NCBI GenBank assembly: GCA_030529125.1
Contig: JAUMXP010000086.1
Span: forward strand, 1 to 7,010
Direction: 5' to 3'
Length of the DNA: 7,010 nt
From: Eubacteriales bacterium
GTDB taxonomy: Bacteria > Bacillota > Clostridia > Oscillospirales > Acutalibacteraceae
Made by a program: the position numbers and the translations under genes. This document shows positions 4,095 to 7,010 of this stretch, piece by piece. Every line of letters begins with the position of its first letter. Position 1 is the stretch's first letter. A model generated the notes under the pieces. That model saw only the letters and a program-made list of their open reading frames with translations. It searched no databases and was not told the origin of the DNA.

Positions 4095-6200
4095 ATGAAA
4101 AAACTTAGAAGTTTAATCTCTTTATTACTAGTACTCATTTTACTGTTGTCTGCTTTATTAGTTGCACCAACAGCTAATGCTGCAGGCGTAACCGTAAAAC
4201 TTGACGCTACATGTCGTTATGACTACGCTTTCGAAATACTTGACAGAGTCAACAAACTGCGTAGCGATAGCGGTGTCGGCACACTAAAAATGAATGAAAC
4301 TCTGCTTAACAACGCTATGCAGCGTGCTGCGGAGATTGCCGTAAAGTATGACCACACAAGACCTGACGGCTCCACATGCTTTACTATCAACAGCAAAATC
4401 AATGCTGAAAACATCACTTTCACATACGTAACTCCTGCAAAAGCTATGAAAAGCTGGACTACTTCTTCTGCTCATCTTGCTAATATGATGAACAAAGATT
4501 TCAAATCTATGGGTGTTGGTTGCGTTGTACAGGGTGGTACATACTACTGGGTTCAGGTTTTCAGCAAAAGTAATCTGACTAAACTCTCTACTATTCCTGA
4601 AAATGTAGACAAAACCTTCAATGTTTCTTTAGGTTCAAAGAAATATACGTATTCTTTATCATTACCAAGCACAATCTATATCACTGATACAGAAGGCCTA
4701 GATGTACTTGGCAAAAATCCGCTGACTAACGATACTTACTTTAATATTGATGGTAGCAATTTCACCCTAACAAGTAGCAACGAAGATGTAATATCACTTG
4801 ACGGTACTACTGCCACAGCTCTCAGCGAGGGCACATCTACAATTACTGCCAAAGGCTCAGTCGGCTCAGTATCTCTGAAAGTCAAAGTTGTAGAGTACGG
4901 AAAGGGTCAAAGTCACCAGTGTGGTGACAACGTCACATGGGAGTATAACAACAGAACTCTCACCTTCACAGGAACAGGTGATATGTACGACTACTCTGCT
5001 ACTCGTAATGATAAAAATGACGTAATAAGCTCTGATGTTCCTTGGGCTGACGGTGTTAATCATGTCAAAAAGATTGTTGTAGGCGATGGTATCACTTCCA
5101 TTGGTAACTCCTCTTTTGCATGTTTTAATAAACTCACTGACGTTGAGTTACCTGACACACTCACTAAAATAGGCGACACTGCATTTGCAAGTTGCGCTAT
5201 ACTTAGCAATATCTCAATTCCTGATAATGTCACTACTATAGGCGAAGAATGTTTCGTTAAGTGTCCTGCGCTTACTTCTGTTCACCTTTCAAACAGTCTT
5301 GAATCTATTTCTCCTAAAATGTTCTTCTCTTGTCGCGCACTTGAAAGTGTTAATCTCCCTGATTCGCTCAAAAGCATTAAGAAGAACGCTTTCGGATACT
5401 GTACCGAGCTCACAGATTTCCCTCTACCGCAGAACCTGACGTTTATCGACGAATATGCTTTTTACGGATGTGAAGGATTTACTGAACTCACTATTCCATA
5501 TATAGTAGAGTCTTTAAACCAGAAGACGTTCAATGATTGCAAATCGCTCAAAAAGCTGACTATACTCAATCCAACTCTCTCTTTCACTGAGAAAGAAATG
5601 CTGTTGAATGTGCCAAGCACGCTGACTGTTTATGGATACAAAAACAGCTCTGCAGAAAAATTCTGTAAGGAAAAGAAGATCAATTTTGTTGAGCTCGAAG
5701 GCTTTGACCTTACAGTAACAGCTGAAGGCTACAGCACAGCTCATACAGGCGAAGCTATTACAGACAATCCTTCCTTTTCTGTTAGTGAAACGGATGACTT
5801 TGTTGTCAGATACTCAAAAGGTGATACATTCAACTACGCTGATTGTTTTAGTAGCATTGAAGAGCTCGGTCATTTCTATAGAAACCACGTTGACTATTAC
5901 AGCAAGATCCCTAACTATCTCATAGATAAAGGCGAATATACTATTAGCTATTGTGTTTACGCGCGTGGCTCTAACCCAAGCTACGGCACTATGACTATTA
6001 ACATCATAGATTGCCTGAGAGGAGATACTGACGGTGACGGAGAAATCTCCGTTTTAGATGCTTCGATTATTCAATTATTCCTTGTTGGTAAGAAAAATTT
6101 AGAAGGCAATGCCACTATCGCTGCAGATTTTGATGAAGACGGAGATATCTCAGTTCTTGACGCTTCTGCCATCCAGTTATGGTTAGTTGGCAAGCTTTAA
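4095..6200 (+). CDS. secreted CAP-domain / Ig-like / BspA-type LRR protein with C-terminal dockerin
   Basis: A 701-residue exported protein. The signal peptide has MKK, a long Leu-rich core (5-23) and predicted cleavage after APTANA (29). A CAP/SCP domain (about 43-158) follows, with VNKLR, His87 in HTRPDGS, Glu105 in AEN and His127 in SSAHLANMM. Residues 175-267 look like an Ig-like Big_2 domain (TALSEGTSTITA, 241-252). The BspA-type entry segment FTGTGDMYDY is at 291-300. Seven exact 23-residue leucine-rich repeats follow (323-483, pattern L-x-x-I-x-(I/L)-P-x-x-(V/L)-x-x-I-x-x-x-x-F-x-x-C), with a cap (511-533). Residues 536-640 look beta-rich and are unassigned. The dockerin (641-701) has calcium loops at D644-D655 and D678-D689, both with ISVLDAS and IQL-LVGK. 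The start at 4095 is preferred: AGGAG (4081-4085) is 9 bases away, whereas an ATG at 4086 would abut it. The dockerin implies attachment to a cohesin-bearing scaffold. Its role (adhesion, protein binding, or matrix or host interaction) is inferred. Confidence 0.93.
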   Translation: MKKLRSLISLLLVLILLLSALLVAPTANAAGVTVKLDATCRYDYAFEILDRVNKLRSDSGVGTLKMNETLLNNAMQRAAEIAVKYDHTRPDGSTCFTINSKINAENITFTYVTPAKAMKSWTTSSAHLANMMNKDFKSMGVGCVVQGGTYYWVQVFSKSNLTKLSTIPENVDKTFNVSLGSKKYTYSLSLPSTIYITDTEGLDVLGKNPLTNDTYFNIDGSNFTLTSSNEDVISLDGTTATALSEGTSTITAKGSVGSVSLKVKVVEYGKGQSHQCGDNVTWEYNNRTLTFTGTGDMYDYSATRNDKNDVISSDVPWADGVNHVKKIVVGDGITSIGNSSFACFNKLTDVELPDTLTKIGDTAFASCAILSNISIPDNVTTIGEECFVKCPALTSVHLSNSLESISPKMFFSCRALESVNLPDSLKSIKKNAFGYCTELTDFPLPQNLTFIDEYAFYGCEGFTELTIPYIVESLNQKTFNDCKSLKKLTILNPTLSFTEKEMLLNVPSTLTVYGYKNSSAEKFCKEKKINFVELEGFDLTVTAEGYSTAHTGEAITDNPSFSVSETDDFVVRYSKGDTFNYADCFSSIEELGHFYRNHVDYYSKIPNYLIDKGEYTISYCVYARGSNPSYGTMTINIIDCLRGDTDGDGEISVLDASIIQLFLVGKKNLEGNATIAADFDEDGDISVLDASAIQLWLVGKL

Positions 6201-6222
6201 TATAGAATATATTATTAAAAAG

Positions 6223-6251
6223 TTGCATATTTTGAAAATATGTGATAATAT
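6223..6251 (+). promoter_or_regulatory. promoter of the first Pro-rich membrane protein, with palindrome in the spacer
   Basis: -35 TTGCAT (6223-6228), 17-base spacer, -10 TAATAT (6246-6251) with TG at 6243-6244. The design matches the promoter at 6769-6797. A perfect palindrome, CATATTTT-G-AAAATATG (6226-6242), fills the space between the boxes, a classic operator position. No convincing terminator lies between the dockerin gene stop and this promoter, so some readthrough from upstream is possible. Confidence 0.65.
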
Positions 6252-6282
6252 ATATCTATCATATTTGAGGAGGTAATTTAAT

Positions 6283-6687
6283 ATGAACGAAAACAATATG
6301 AACACACCAACAAACAACGAAGCTCCTGCTTATGCTCAGCAGCCAGCTCCACAGGCTCCAGTTTATGCACAGGCTCCTGTATACGCTGCTCCACAGCCAG
6401 TAGCTCAGGGTCCAAAAGTATTCAGAATTTTTGGTCTTATCAGCTTTATCTTAGGCTTTGTTGATCTTGCTTTTTCATTTATTCCTTACTTCGGATTTAT
6501 TTCACTTGGATTATCTGTTGTAGGTATCGTTTTTGGTATCTTAGGTATGAGACACCCTGCTATGAAGGGCAAGGCTCTTGCTGGTATGATCTGCAACATC
6601 GTAGCTTTAGTATTAACCCTCATATTTACATATGGTGTATACTACGATCTTTATTTCTTAACTTCTTTAGCTTATAGTTTCTACTAA
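6283..6687 (+). CDS. small membrane protein with Pro/Gln/Ala/Tyr-rich N-terminus (DUF4190-like)
   Basis: A 134-residue protein in two parts. Residues 1-44 are a low-complexity cytoplasmic-type tail rich in Ala, Pro, Gln and Tyr, with repeated APVYAQ/APVYAA words (25-36). Residues 46-118 hold three predicted membrane segments (about 47-66, 70-89, 97-118). The GIVFGILGMRHPAMKGKALA stretch (81-100) is typical of small DUF4190-like membrane proteins, with a G-x3-GILG end of helix 2 and a basic loop. There is no signal peptide. GGAGG at 6269-6273 lies 9 bases before the ATG. It is followed by its own terminator, then by a paralogue at 6826 with a matching promoter. No function is known to me; such tails are seen on many uncharacterised Firmicute membrane proteins. 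The family assignment is tentative. Confidence 0.8.
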   Translation: MNENNMNTPTNNEAPAYAQQPAPQAPVYAQAPVYAAPQPVAQGPKVFRIFGLISFILGFVDLAFSFIPYFGFISLGLSVVGIVFGILGMRHPAMKGKALAGMICNIVALVLTLIFTYGVYYDLYFLTSLAYSFY

Positions 6688-6696
6688 TCCATTGCG

Positions 6697-6728
6697 AACA
6701 GCCACGCATACTAGCGTGGCTGTTTTTT
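6697..6728 (+). terminator. rho-independent terminator of the first Pro-rich gene
   Basis: AACAGCCACGC (6697-6707) pairs perfectly with GCGTGGCTGTT (6714-6724) around ATACTA, followed by T residues to 6728. It starts 9 bases after the stop codon. Confidence 0.95.
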
Positions 6729-6768
6729 ATGCCCTAAAATATTGAAAAGTAAATTTAATCAATTATCG

Positions 6769-6797
6769 TTGAATAATCATCATATATATGGTAATAT
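6769..6797 (+). promoter_or_regulatory. promoter of the second Pro-rich gene
   Basis: -35 TTGAAT (6769-6774), 17-base spacer, -10 TAATAT (6792-6797) with TG at 6789-6790 (extended -10). It has the same -10 and spacing as the promoter at 6223-6251, but the spacer lacks the perfect palindrome found there. Confidence 0.75.
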
Positions 6798-6825
6798 GTA
6801 GATATAAATTCTAGGAGGTCTTATT

Positions 6826-7010
6826 ATGGACGAAAGAAACCCATACGCACCACAAGAACAGGTGCCAGCACAGCCAGATACACAGCCTGCGTCATCTAAT
6901 CAGGCTCCTGCATATTCACAGCCTGTATATGGGGCTCCGGTATATACTGCTCCTCCGGTAAACAACCAGCCACCATATTATGCTCCAGCATATCAGCAGC
7001 CAACACCTAC
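6826..7010 (+). CDS. Pro/Gln/Tyr-rich N-terminal part of a paralogous protein (runs off the right edge)
   Basis: The first 61 codons plus two bases are present. The encoded tail is rich in Pro, Gln, Ala and Tyr, with words such as APAYSQPVYGAPVYTAPP that echo APAYAQ and APVYAAPQP in the preceding gene. AGGAGGT (6813-6819), with GGAGG ending 7 bases before the ATG, supports the start. The membrane part expected by analogy lies beyond the window. Matching promoter design and tail suggest tandem duplication of the gene at 6283, although low-complexity tails can also arise by convergence. Function unknown. Confidence 0.8.
   Translation, partial: MDERNPYAPQEQVPAQPDTQPASSNQAPAYSQPVYGAPVYTAPPVNNQPPYYAPAYQQPTP

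Noticed and set aside
6199..6213. AATATA-GAA-TATATT as terminator of the dockerin gene
   Set aside because: The stem is six A-T pairs only and no T run follows, so it would not terminate transcription reliably.

Overview
The window looks like chromosomal DNA of a low-to-moderate GC gut Firmicute, most likely Ruminococcus-like (Oscillospirales/Ruminococcaceae). The evidence is near-consensus sigma-A promoters, strong AGGAGG ribosome binding sites, rho-independent terminators after most genes, a ROK glucokinase, and a secreted CAP/Ig-like/BspA-LRR protein ending in a dockerin. Dockerins of this kind are typical of ruminococcal and clostridial cellulosome- or amylosome-type assemblies. The species call is inference only.

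Left part (1-837): the start of rpsI (S9) and the whole of rplM (L13) lie on the minus strand as an operon driven by a TTGACT-17-TATTAT promoter. A divergent AT-rich intergenic region follows. Middle-left (838-2651): two monocistronic plus-strand genes, a small UspA-fold protein and a ROK-family glucokinase, each with its own extended -10 promoter. The UspA-fold gene ends at a clear terminator. The glucokinase is followed by about 200 bases of structured repeat DNA and then a strong terminator.

Centre (2652-3424): a perfect TTGACA-17-TATAAT promoter drives a tRNA cluster, Met(CAT), Glu(TTC), terminator-like hairpin, Leu(TAA), second terminator. The last terminator runs into a 160-base mosaic of palindromes closed by a perfect 14-bp terminal inverted repeat. 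The right repeat supplies the -35 box of the promoter for the next gene, an XRE-type regulator with two membrane segments and a 130-base structured leader.

Right part (3866-7010): a 701-residue secreted protein (signal peptide, CAP domain, Ig-like region, seven 23-residue BspA-type leucine-rich repeats, C-terminal dockerin). It is followed by two tandem paralogous genes with Pro/Gln/Ala/Tyr-rich N-termini. The first continues into three predicted membrane segments; the second is cut by the window edge. The paralogues have matching promoters, but only the first carries a palindrome between -35 and -10. No classical defence or mobile gene system is visible. The most unusual material is the palindrome mosaic, the nested repeat after the glucokinase gene, the terminator inside the tRNA cluster, and the dockerin-tagged CAP/LRR protein.
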